From Oopsacas minuta (Eukaryota > Porifera > Hexactinellida > Lyssacinosida > Leucopsacidae), in contig JAKMXF010000044.1 of the NCBI GenBank assembly GCA_024704765.1, positions 434,001-498,000 of the forward strand: DNA of 64,000 bases, given 5' to 3'. The notes under the pieces were generated by a model, which saw only the letters and a program-made list of their open reading frames with translations, was not told where the DNA came from and made no database searches. Position numbers and translations under genes: made by a program. Positions 37,634 through 46,250 of the stretch are shown piece by piece. Every line of letters starts with the position of its first letter. Position 1 is the stretch's first letter.

Positions 37634-37765
37634 CTTGACAAAATTGGAAATCCGTGGTGGCTAACTTAGTCACCACCTCGCATAACTAAGCAAAAAATAC
37701 ACGATTTTTTGGTGTCTTAAGGAAAATTCTGGTGGTTATAGCCACCAACCACCGGATTTGTCGAG
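37634..37765. repeat. Imperfect inverted repeat, MITE-like
   Basis: CTTGACAAA near the left end and GATTTGTCGAG at the right are mirrored, and GTGGTGGCTAACT/GGTGGTTATAGCCACC pair internally. About 130 bp with no ORF and no confirmed duplication. Confidence 0.5.
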
Positions 37766-38312
37766 TATTAGATCTATATCCTTCTATCGAGAATCTTCTA
37801 ATGCACTATTGTATTAATCACAAACCTCTGAGATGCAGCAACATTGGAGTAAACGTTTGTGCTGCAGTCAGAGTTGCCGAAGGAGTGAAATTTCAATTCC
37901 CATTACCATCCCATTCCCACAGGATTTCCCACTGGATTCTAATTGAATTCCCAGATTCTATTAATCAAATATATAAATTAATAGGAAATAATACACTTGA
38001 TTTACGGAATCATTTGTATTATACTTATGGAACTTTTATCGGATATAAGAACATTATAGTGGAAAACGGTTGCCATATACCCCAATATAATTCATGCCGA
38101 TTATAAGAACACTCTTAGACTAGAAGTGAATTTGGTTCTTATTACCGGTATGTTTGTAGATTCGGCATAAATAATTCAGTATATATGAGAACTGTTTTCT
38201 ATAATATGGTTCCTACATATAAATGTGTTTATTGAAGTGTTCTTATAGCCAACGCGACATCCAGTGTACCTGTATAGAATTACATACGGTTACTAATTAC
38301 TAAATAGTACCA

Positions 38313-38450
38313 ACCCCAATGGATTTCCAGAAATATGACTTCTCATGGGATTTCCATAGGATTTCCCACGTGAAATCGTGGGGGAATAGGATAAATACGA
38401 ATCCCATTCCGATGGGATTTCCTATTCCCGAGGCACTCCCACAGCAACCC
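38313..38450. repeat. GGGATTTCC-rich dispersed repeat ending in CAACCCTG
   Basis: Repeated GGATTTCC and CCCATTCC words with a right end CAGCAACCCTGG. A related stretch lies at 43520-43766. The terminal CAACCCTG is the complement of the CAGGGTTG end of the hAT element at 62431, so it may be a non-autonomous relative. Confidence 0.45.
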
Positions 38451-38659
38451 TGGCAGCAATTCTATGCAATTTACTATTTGCGAAAAATAAAATCATTTTG
38501 TGGATAGAGTGTACCGTATCTGAGAGGTTTACGGAAGTTTATCTGTACAGTATATTTTTAGTGTCCACCGGGTGTCAGCTGGCAACCTTGAGCCCTGGTA
38601 TATAATATTTGTATAATAATTATACAATACTAATATTAATTCATAAAGCAAATATTAAC

Positions 38660-39667
38660 ATGAAGAAGTCAAAATCAAAAGCTAAACCTCGAGGAGGAAA
38701 TAAGACTAAAAACTTCTTTCCTGTAAAGACTACTAATATCAAGACTGGAGCTGACCAGGATCTCCAGCTAGCTCTAGCACTGTCTATTTCAGTGCTACCC
38801 AAGGAGTCTCAAGAGCAAGAGGATAAGTGTTCTGCCCAGAGACAGGAAGTTGAAGTTCATGAGCTGAAATCAAAAAGAAAACGAGTAGTCCTCGACAAGA
38901 TGGAAGTACCGACGCTTCTTGTTACAACTGAAAATGATTATAAAGCTTCAGTTATGCGTAGAGCGCATAATGTCTTGGATGTTTCTTCTAGCGAAGTATG
39001 CAGTGAAAATTTTTCTAGCGCTATTCCTGCAAATCATTCTTTTTGGAGTTTAGCCTCTCTTTCAAGAATTACAGATAGTGAAGACTTTCTAATTAACAAA
39101 TTTAAACAGGTTGACATAGCCGCCACGCCTGTTACAAATTCAGAATTGAAACCTGAACCATTCAATCTCATTTACAAAACAGAGCCATCTATTTTCTCAT
39201 CAAACTTCTCAAAATTCCTTTTCAACCCATTTCTCAGTGATACTATTATAATCACTAAAGATTCTTACAAAATTCCATCTCACTTATTCATATTAGCAGC
39301 AAACTCTTCTCTAATTAGAGAATTAATTTCAGAGCGTTACAATATGAAAAGAATAACAATGCAAGGACATGAAATTCATGCTGTAATACCCCTCTTAGAA
39401 TTTATGTATTTGGGGAAGTTTGAATTTGAGAGTAGTTATCTGGAGTCAATTAAGAAACTAGCATGTGTTTTACAAATGGATATTTTTTTCGAATGTTTAG
39501 CTGAACATGAAAGAATATCCAATCCAGCCAAAGAGAACTGTACCAATTTCGTAGAGGTAGAGAATGAAATTATTAATATTTGTAGCCAAGATATGCAAAC
39601 TATCAAATCACCTAAGAATTCAATTCCGAATTTGTTTTTGAAAGCGAAAAAAGAAGTACAACTGTAA
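38660..39667 (+). CDS. BTB/POZ protein with a UIM-like motif, possibly SLX4-like
   Basis: A 335-residue intronless protein. I take the ATG at 38660 (MKKSKSKAK), since the open frame upstream has no earlier ATG. The basic N-terminus suggests nuclear location. DQDLQLALALSIS (about 33-45) resembles a ubiquitin-interacting motif or the similar block in SLX4-type proteins. A basic patch KSKRKRV follows. A BTB/POZ domain occupies about 187-283 (SDTIIITKDSYKIPSHLFILAANS, then LLEFMYLGKF). The UIM-like motif before a BTB recalls SLX4, the scaffold for structure-specific nucleases, but no SAP or C-terminal SLX1-binding domain is present and the stop comes soon after the BTB. BTB call good; SLX4 relation speculative. 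OGFOD2 lies 0.7 kb downstream on the same strand. Confidence 0.7.
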   Translation: MKKSKSKAKPRGGNKTKNFFPVKTTNIKTGADQDLQLALALSISVLPKESQEQEDKCSAQRQEVEVHELKSKRKRVVLDKMEVPTLLVTTENDYKASVMRRAHNVLDVSSSEVCSENFSSAIPANHSFWSLASLSRITDSEDFLINKFKQVDIAATPVTNSELKPEPFNLIYKTEPSIFSSNFSKFLFNPFLSDTIIITKDSYKIPSHLFILAANSSLIRELISERYNMKRITMQGHEIHAVIPLLEFMYLGKFEFESSYLESIKKLACVLQMDIFFECLAEHERISNPAKENCTNFVEVENEIINICSQDMQTIKSPKNSIPNLFLKAKKEVQL

Positions 39668-40378
39668 TGCAATTTAAAAAACTTGTTCAATCTTTAAATT
39701 GATTTAATTCTGCGATTAATTACGTCACTATTAATTTGTTTTAATTAAAAACTAAGTATTTACATTATTCTATTTGACTCTAATATCGAATGTCGGAAAT
39801 TCTTCCTTGAATATTACTCGTGGAAACATCCAATCCGGTATAAACAAGAATACAGGGTAAACCCCCATTCCAACTACCCATGAGTGCCTGAGAATTTCTT
39901 AGAACAACATCCAAACAGATATAGCCATTTATCCGGGGTAAATCCCACTTAAGCCGAGCCAGGACTGCCCAAAAAGACCTAGGTTAACCAATAATTTTCC
40001 AAGCGACGAATTTACCGATTACGCTAAATATTATTATATGAGATGGCTCTAAATCACTTTTTGCGAGAAAGTATTACCCTTCCACGAGCCATAGCATAGA
40101 AATTCACCGGCATCATGCTTCTTACTGCGAAAGTAACAATCTCCAATTTTAAAGGTATTTCGACTTATTTTACCTCATTTGACCTTATCAGTCGTCGAAG
40201 CATATTTGTTGAACAATAACAAAGTATTATTTTTTCCATATTTGGAGAAAGTAACTAACCAGAAAGTAAATACGTGTAATATGTCAATGCATATAAATAA
40301 GTAATTTAACATAACAATTTAGTTATGACATTTTGTATGAATTATAATCCAAGGGGTTAGCTAGCTAAAATAGAAAAG
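39668..40378. other. Intergenic region
   Basis: AT-rich, with no ORF of note and no clear repeat. It presumably contains the 3' end of the BTB gene and the OGFOD2 promoter. Confidence 0.35.
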
Positions 40379-41395
40379 ATGTCACATCTAAAAACAAAGA
40401 AATTCTATGTTTGTTCATGTTTCTTTTACAAGAATATATTCCTCAAGGACTACGCGCTTCACGTTGAATATGAAGGTGATGATAAGTTTATAGCTCAATA
40501 CGAATCTGTATTCACACAGAAATATTCTGTAAACTTAGAAAAATTGAAACAAGAAATAATACCATTCGTGAGAGCTGAGATAGACAAGCGTAGAGATAGA
40601 GGAAAGCTATGTTTAGAACGTTGTATGTATATAGAACAGAATTACAAGCCATTACATACACAGGTGTACACGCTTGATCCTAGATTCTTGGAACCAGCAT
40701 TCATACAGATTGTTAACTATTGCAAATCAGCTGGATCTACTAAAGAAGGTCTGCTATCACTAATCAAGAAAGAAGCACCAGGAAGAAGCTATTCATTTCC
40801 GGTATTTACAAATGAATTCTGTAAACTGTTGGTTGAAGAATTAGAATACTTTGAGGCATCTCCAATGCCAAAGGACCGTCCAAACACTATGAACAACTTT
40901 GGCTTGCTGTTAAGCGAGGTTGGATTTGATCTGAGATTTATGGACCCCTGGAGGATAGAGTACCTCGTACCTATCTCGCGACTACTCTACCCAGACTGTT
41001 GCGGGGGCTCTCTGGACTCTCATAGAGTATTCATAGTTAGATACAAACTAGGTGAAGACCTAGACCTAGCTACACACTTTGATAATGCTGAAGTTACAAT
41101 CAACGTATCAATTGGAGACGTTTTCGAGGGTGGAGATTTGTATTTCGGACGAATGAGTCAAGATGGTACAGCTGGTCTCCCTAAAGACTACAAATGGTAC
41201 AAACACATCAATGGTACTGGATTGGTGCATAGGGGTCTGCAGTTCCACGGAGCAGCTCCCATCACAAGTGGAACGCGCTATAATCTCATCATGTGGATGC
41301 GTTCCTCTCAGCTGCGCAATAAACTGTGTCCTATGTGTAACTCAGCTCCACAGCTGGAAGAAAGTATAGGCTATGGAGATGGATTCATGTTATAG
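40379..41395 (+). CDS. OGFOD2: 2-oxoglutarate and iron-dependent oxygenase domain-containing protein 2
   Basis: A predicted Fe(II)/2-oxoglutarate dioxygenase. The 338-residue intronless protein is close in length to human OGFOD2 (about 350). The N-terminus (FYVCSCFFYKN, YALHVEYEG) matches the family's Cys-rich start. The PKDRPNTMNNFGLLL, LLYPDCCGGSLDSHRVFIVRY, FEGGDLYFG and LCPMCNSAP blocks and the GDGF end are all typical. The metal facial triad is likely His233-x-Asp235 (THFDNAE) with a distal His290 (QFHGA); Arg300 (GTRYNL) would hold 2-oxoglutarate. Prolyl 4-hydroxylase-like fold; the substrate of this family is not established. The ATG at 40379 gives full family length. It converges on NAXD. 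Confidence 0.95.
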   Translation: MSHLKTKKFYVCSCFFYKNIFLKDYALHVEYEGDDKFIAQYESVFTQKYSVNLEKLKQEIIPFVRAEIDKRRDRGKLCLERCMYIEQNYKPLHTQVYTLDPRFLEPAFIQIVNYCKSAGSTKEGLLSLIKKEAPGRSYSFPVFTNEFCKLLVEELEYFEASPMPKDRPNTMNNFGLLLSEVGFDLRFMDPWRIEYLVPISRLLYPDCCGGSLDSHRVFIVRYKLGEDLDLATHFDNAEVTINVSIGDVFEGGDLYFGRMSQDGTAGLPKDYKWYKHINGTGLVHRGLQFHGAAPITSGTRYNLIMWMRSSQLRNKLCPMCNSAPQLEESIGYGDGFML

Positions 41396-42055
41396 GTTAT
41401 ATTTATTTTATTAACACACTGTAAATAGAGTGGCTAGTGCATGAGAGGGGGCTAGGAATTCCGCCAATATCTAATGCATATAGTATTTAATCTCAGCCAT
41501 TATTAGAAAGCATGCAGAAGTAGAGAATGTTTATTTGCTGTTACATAGATAGTACATACTTTTTTTTATGTATCTCGTGAAAATTAATACTGAAAATATT
41601 ACCCGTTTCGATCCAATTGAACACTTTCAAAGTTTAAACTGTCAACTGGAATATTCGATCCACGGAAATCGGTCGAATGGAAAATTCGACAACCATGGTC
41701 CATGGGGTAGCTAAGAAGGTTTCCCATTGTAACCTCTAGTGGGCTTGAAGTTTTTACTGACATATTCAAATAAGTTTTTCGAGTTTTGATCAATGAAAAC
41801 AATTACTGAGCTTCGATGTTAAGTTTCAAACGAAGCGAACGAAGCGCGCTAGTATTAATAATTCCAAGTAGATCCGATGATATAATCTTTGTATTAGGGT
41901 CTATAAACATTTTTCGTGACCGGGTGTTTTCTGTCCGGTTATATGGTGTCCGTGATATAGTACAGGGGTTTTAACCTTTTATGTTTAATAGTTCTACAAT
42001 CTCGTAATCACATAATATAAAATTAAAAATATCTTGATTTATCCATGGTATACAC
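41396..42055. other. Short intergenic region between convergent OGFOD2 and NAXD
   Basis: Holds both 3' ends. No gene or clear element seen. Confidence 0.35.
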
Positions 42056-43069
42056 TTACTTGATAATCCTTTTGAGTATACTAAAGTATGTACTCACTAC
42101 TCTAGGCAGCTCACCGACCATACTTGTTGTAGTGAGAGAAGCTCCATACTTTCTCCCCGCATCTCTAGCCACCATTCTAGTTAGAATAGACCCCCCTATA
42201 CCAGCCATCACAGGTGCAACACCTGCTTCACAAACACCTGCACTCTCCCTGGCTGTATACCAGCTAAGAAATGCACCACATACACCTGCTAGAATATCTC
42301 CCTGTCCTCCACAACGTTTAATACTACCAGGAGTTTCAATTATAGCAGTGTGCTTTCCATTTGTAATTATATCAACAGGTCCCTTGCATAAAATAGTCAC
42401 ATTACCTAAGCTATTAGCAGCTTGTTCTATACTCTTCACAAGATCAGCTTCAAGAGTTAGCTCTTCGCCAGTAGCTGACTTGTATAAATACTTAAATTCG
42501 CGTCTATTCGGAGTTAAAAGGGTTGGTGAATAGTTTCGTATCAAATCTGGATATTTGCATAGTAAAAACAACCCGTCCGCATCAATTAATAGAGCCTTTT
42601 TTCTATCCCGGAAAGAGGAAATAAGAACTTTAACTTCATCCAATCTTTCCTGAGTTCTTCCTAGTCCAGGTCCAACTACGATAGATGTCAGCCTGTCAAC
42701 CCACTTGTCAAACTCACTAATACTATCAGGAGTACCCAATAGTGGGTGTACGATGAGATCTGGGTTGTAACTCTTGATCACAGGTGCAGCAGCTGGCACA
42801 CAGAATATGTGCGAGAGATCTGCTCCTGCTTTGAGTGCACTGACTCCAGTGAAGTAAGGTGCACCCGTGTAATCCTCTGATCCTCCAACTACTCCAACCA
42901 ACCCCGAGTCTCCTTTATGTTGGGGATTAAATTGCGTAGCTGTCTGCAGTCCGTATAATGATCCATAAGGAGAATGTGTTAGCAAGTCTCCTGAGTGCAG
43001 TAGATCCAGGCAGTATTTGTTCACACTTCCTACCAGCTCATCTTCTTCACTCCCAATTAAACAAGCCAT
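42056..43069 (-). CDS. NAXD: ATP-dependent (S)-NAD(P)H-hydrate dehydratase
   Basis: Repairs hydrated NADH and NADPH: it dehydrates the S-form of NAD(P)HX using ATP, working with the epimerase NAXE. A 337-residue intronless ORF with a true ATG at 43069. Family marks in order: GVVGGSEDYTGAPYFTG (59-75), ALKAGADLSH, VVGPGLGR (131-138), LIDADGLFLL (161-170), LLTPNRREF (184-192), ILCKGPVDII (226-235) and RCGGQGDILAGV (252-263), where GGQGD is the phosphate-binding/catalytic loop of the ribokinase-like fold. The C-terminus is Gly/Ala-rich as usual. The N-terminus has no clear mitochondrial targeting peptide, so this form is probably cytosolic. NAXE is not in the window. Confidence 0.95.
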   Translation of the reverse strand: MACLIGSEEDELVGSVNKYCLDLLHSGDLLTHSPYGSLYGLQTATQFNPQHKGDSGLVGVVGGSEDYTGAPYFTGVSALKAGADLSHIFCVPAAAPVIKSYNPDLIVHPLLGTPDSISEFDKWVDRLTSIVVGPGLGRTQERLDEVKVLISSFRDRKKALLIDADGLFLLCKYPDLIRNYSPTLLTPNRREFKYLYKSATGEELTLEADLVKSIEQAANSLGNVTILCKGPVDIITNGKHTAIIETPGSIKRCGGQGDILAGVCGAFLSWYTARESAGVCEAGVAPVMAGIGGSILTRMVARDAGRKYGASLTTTSMVGELPRVVSTYFSILKRIIK

Positions 43070-44495
43070 TACTATTTAATTACTAATATTTCCTGGAATA
43101 TGTCCCCAGAGCTAGAAAATGATCCAGGACTTGGGAATAAAATTTATCGCTACCCTTATTTAGAGCAATACAGTATTGTTCTGAATAAGGAAACAGGCTA
43201 ATATTGGAGCCAGTCATGTGAATAATCTGGCCCAGCCTGCTAGCTAGCTAGCACTACTCGATACTCGGAGCAAAAGCAGGTGCACATAGACCAGTACATA
43301 TAGGGGTAGCATACCTTGTAGAGGTGTACATATGTAGTATAAGCTGAATTTAAAGTTATGCTTAAACCGTTAATTAAGTACATTATTAAAAGTTCAAACA
43401 AGTGAACGCCGACGATGAGTTGGCGCAACATCCAGCAAACTCTAATACCAACACTATTTTAGAAGTGGAGGGTTCCTAATAAATAATATACTTCTGTATT
43501 AAAATATAAATGAATGAAATTTTGATTCCCATTGGATTTCTCACGTGAGAAAACCCATGGGATTTCCATGACCCATCGTAAGGAAATCATTTCCCATTCT
43601 CAATCCCATCCCATTCCTATTCCCAGGGTTCTAAGAAGTGAGTGGAAAAATTAATTATTTTCTATGAAAACAAAAAATAAGGCATATGGCAAGTAAAAAT
43701 TAAAGGCTGTAAAACCCTGCCTATTCCAAATTCTATGGGAATTCCCATTCCCACGGCAACCCTGGTTCTCTGGCGTTGGCAATACATTAGTGCTGCTGAG
43801 CCCTCCTATTTAGGCGAGCTTCCTACTGCCTTGGTTATAATATCAACAGGCACAAGTCAGTGTAATGGTTAATCCTAATATTGAGTCAAAAGATTAGCGT
43901 GAAAAGGGGTAAACAGAAATAATTATAATCCAAGCCATAACAAAGATTAAGGTTGCATCCCTTCGCTACATTATAAGTTTCATATTATATTAGATAGTAC
44001 ATGTGTTTCATCCATATTAACAAACTAAATAGCTAGTCTCTTAGGTTTACAAGGCCTACCTGCCCTTTTCTTCATCGCTTCCGCCTGTAACCATTTGTTT
44101 TAGCAATCTGACATATACGGCAGTTACAAATATCAGAAGAATTAAACTGAGTCCTCACTTTATGTTCCAATGATGTCGGTTGATGATTGATTTATACAAA
44201 ATGGGTAGTTAGTAGAGTATATTTATGTATGTATAATGGAATTCGCCAACTGTGACAGTTGGTAATTATTATGTCAGAATTGGAAAAAGGAGCAAAGGTC
44301 ACTTTGCCTATCGTGAGACATTGGGACAGGGTCCTCCCTTCTAACTCTATTGAGAATCGGAAGATTCGGTGTAAAGTACAAGTACTGTATCAGTATCATT
44401 ATATAAACATCGTAATCTGACATTATAATATAACTTAACATAATCAATAAGTATTGAATAATTTCCTAGCTGATTACACTGGTGGTCGTGGTTAA
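43070..44495. other. Intergenic region
   Basis: Contains the GGGATTTCC/CCCATTCC repeat at about 43520-43766 and a small perfect hairpin CCAACTG/CAGTTGG near 44246-44262. No gene supported. Confidence 0.4.
43520..43766. repeat. GGGATTTCC-rich dispersed repeat, second copy
   Basis: Shares CCCATTGGATTTC, CCATGGGATTTCC and CCCATTCC words with 38313-38450 and ends in the same way (CGGCAACCCTGG). CAGGGTT also occurs inside at 43624. Ends are uncertain. Confidence 0.45.
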
Positions 44496-44786
44496 TTAAT
44501 TAGAAAGTAGCTGTACTATGCTCTCTATAACTTGATCTTTGTTCTGACTATCAAGCGAGGTTGACCTCTCAACTCCCTTGCCAAATCTGGCGTATACTCT
44601 AGCAGAGGTACCTTGACACTCTCTTATTAGAATAGGTAAGGTCGGGTTACTTAATTTCAGCTCTATGTAACATCCTTTTACAAACTTCCTAGCCCCCTCG
44701 CTCTGAGGAGAAGTCTGGCACATGTGTACTCGAAGTTCTCGTGCATTCTTTAGAGCCAGCTGAATAGCCTGTATTCCTTTAGGCAT
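44496..44786 (-). CDS. NDUFA2: NADH:ubiquinone oxidoreductase subunit A2 (complex I accessory subunit)
   Basis: A small thioredoxin-fold accessory subunit of mitochondrial complex I. I take the ATG at 44786 (MPKGIQAIQLALKNAREL), giving 96 residues, about the family length of 99. LRVHMCQTSPQSEGARKFV, YIELKLSNPTLPILIREC and VYARFGKG match the family strongly; Cys34 and Cys68 of the conserved pair can be seen (HMCQ and RECQ). The open frame runs ten codons further upstream without an ATG. Intronless. Confidence 0.94.
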   Translation of the reverse strand: MPKGIQAIQLALKNARELRVHMCQTSPQSEGARKFVKGCYIELKLSNPTLPILIRECQGTSARVYARFGKGVERSTSLDSQNKDQVIESIVQLLSN

Positions 44787-45136
44787 TACGGAGGCTATTA
44801 CCTTAGTATGTAACAAGGGACGTTATAACTAAACTGAATTGTTGTAAGGTGTGGGGCCAAATCCAAAAGGAATTAGTTTGGAAGATCCATACCCTGATAT
44901 GGATTCATAATATAGTTTTCAATTGCTTTACAGACAAATTATAAAGCAAATATGGCCGCTAATTTGAATCTCGAATATTTAATGGACTAACTATAGACTA
45001 CTTTATCAATGAGACTAACAAATAAGGAATCCGCTAACTCGAATCCTGTGGGGAAATTCAAAGATGCAAATCTGTTCGAGATAGAGAATCTTCGATATAA
45101 CCGATGCCCCCATCAACTTTTAAAGTATGTATTGTA

Positions 45137-45216
45137 GATACACCATATAAGAACACTGTCGGGACCGAGAAAATATTTTCCTATATATATGGTGTATATT
45201 CTTATATAGTGTATCC
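45137..45216. repeat. Imperfect inverted repeat
   Basis: GATACACCATATAAGAA (45137-45153) is mirrored by TTCTTATATAGTGTATCC (45199-45216) with one mismatch. Confidence 0.6.
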
Positions 45217-45407
45217 AGGGTTCACCCCGGTTCTCAGGGCCATTCGCCTAAAAATGGATTATATTATAATTCATTTCACACGCCTAGACTATACATTTTG
45301 TATTACGATATAGGAGTTTCTGCCCCTAGAGAGAAATTTTTCAAACGCCTAGAGATATATTTGCCCAAATTGTATTAGAGTATTTTTGGGACCAATAATA
45401 GTATTTA

Positions 45408-45549
45408 CCGTAAACATTGGATTTAATGACACTCATTTGGGAGGCTAAAAAGGTCGTTATATCCGATTTGTCGCTAAACCCGATGTAATATTATATCTGC
45501 TGCGGATTTCTGGGCAAGCAAAATGAGTCGTTAAATCCAATGTTTATTG
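45408..45549. mobile_element. TA-flanked MITE, 142 bp
   Basis: The left arm contains ACATTGGATTTAATGAC-CTCATTT, mirrored at the right as AAATGAG-TCGTTAAATCCAATGT. TA flanks both ends (45406-45407, 45550-45551). No ORF. Confidence 0.75.
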
Positions 45550-45585
45550 TATATAAATATTTGTAAGATATTCCTTTATAGAATA

Positions 45586-45739
45586 CAGTGGAGTCTCCGA
45601 AAAGCAGACAAAGCTCATGGCACGGATTGAATTTGTCAAGCATGCAATTAATACTTAAGCAGTCTCTGAGGAGCGGACAATTCTCTACAACGGACAGAAG
45701 CCATGTCCCCAACGTGTCCGTTATTCGGAGACTTCACTG
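45586..45739. mobile_element. TA-flanked MITE, 154 bp, CAGTGGAGTCTCCGAA ends
   Basis: The left CAGTGGAGTCTCCGAA is mirrored by TTCGGAGACTTCACTG, flanked by TA (45584-45585, 45740-45741). The arms pair over more than 20 bp. No transposase ORF. Confidence 0.82.
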
Positions 45740-45879
45740 TATACTTATATGATGTATCCACTGTAAGACAGACATCTGCAGCATTTGCAATCTCGAACCG
45801 GCAGGAGAATTCAAAATGTTCGAGATAGTGGACTTTAAAATATCATTAGTATAATTATTCGTACAACTTAAGTAAACTA

Positions 45880-45975
45880 CAGTAGAATTTGATAATTACG
45901 TACTGGCTTAAGACGCACTTTTCTGTTAGGTACTTTTTGTTTCCCGAGGGGGTGAATATGATCCGAATTCTACTG
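45880..45975. mobile_element. TA-flanked MITE, 96 bp, CAGTAGAATT ends
   Basis: The left CAGTAGAATT and right AATTCTACTG are exact inverted repeats flanked by TA (45878-45879, 45976-45977). The internal GGCTTAAGACGCAC recurs in similar form near 17543 (GGCTTAAGACGTAC), marking a related fragment. Confidence 0.8.
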
Positions 45976-46250
45976 TATCTGTATTGTATTAAAATGAGAA
46001 AAATGAAAAATAAATTTATACATTCGTCTCTACTTACCGGATAAACGATTTAACGTCTTAATATCACCGGACATAAGTGGCTCAATTAAGAGGAGTGACT
46101 GTAGTATATTAAAGTTGATAGTTCAGTGTAAGAAAAATCGGGCGAATACGTACAACCAATAGATTCAGATAAACATAATTCCAATGTATTATTATTTCAG
46201 GAAACTTGAAAGCTCATGGATGGATTATATTTATTTGTTGATCGGATGAT

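Larger units (their letters stand above)
36752..38659. other. Intergenic region with degenerate repeats
   Basis: No convincing gene. The open stretch 37732-38106 overlaps repeats and has no domain. It contains the inverted repeat at 37634-37765 and a GGGATTTCC/CCCATTCC-rich repeat at about 37886-37935 and 38313-38450. Confidence 0.45.
44787..46250. other. Intergenic region built largely of small inverted-repeat elements
   Basis: Three TA-flanked MITEs (45408-45549, 45586-45739, 45880-45975), an inverted repeat at 45137-45216 and fragments with CTCGAA words (44970-45100, 45795-45830) fill most of it. No gene seen. Confidence 0.6.

Noticed and set aside
37732-38106. 124-codon ORF
   Set aside because: It overlaps an inverted repeat and the GGGATTTCC repeat and has no domain.
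42045-42533. 162-codon ORF on the plus strand
   Set aside because: Antisense shadow of NAXD.
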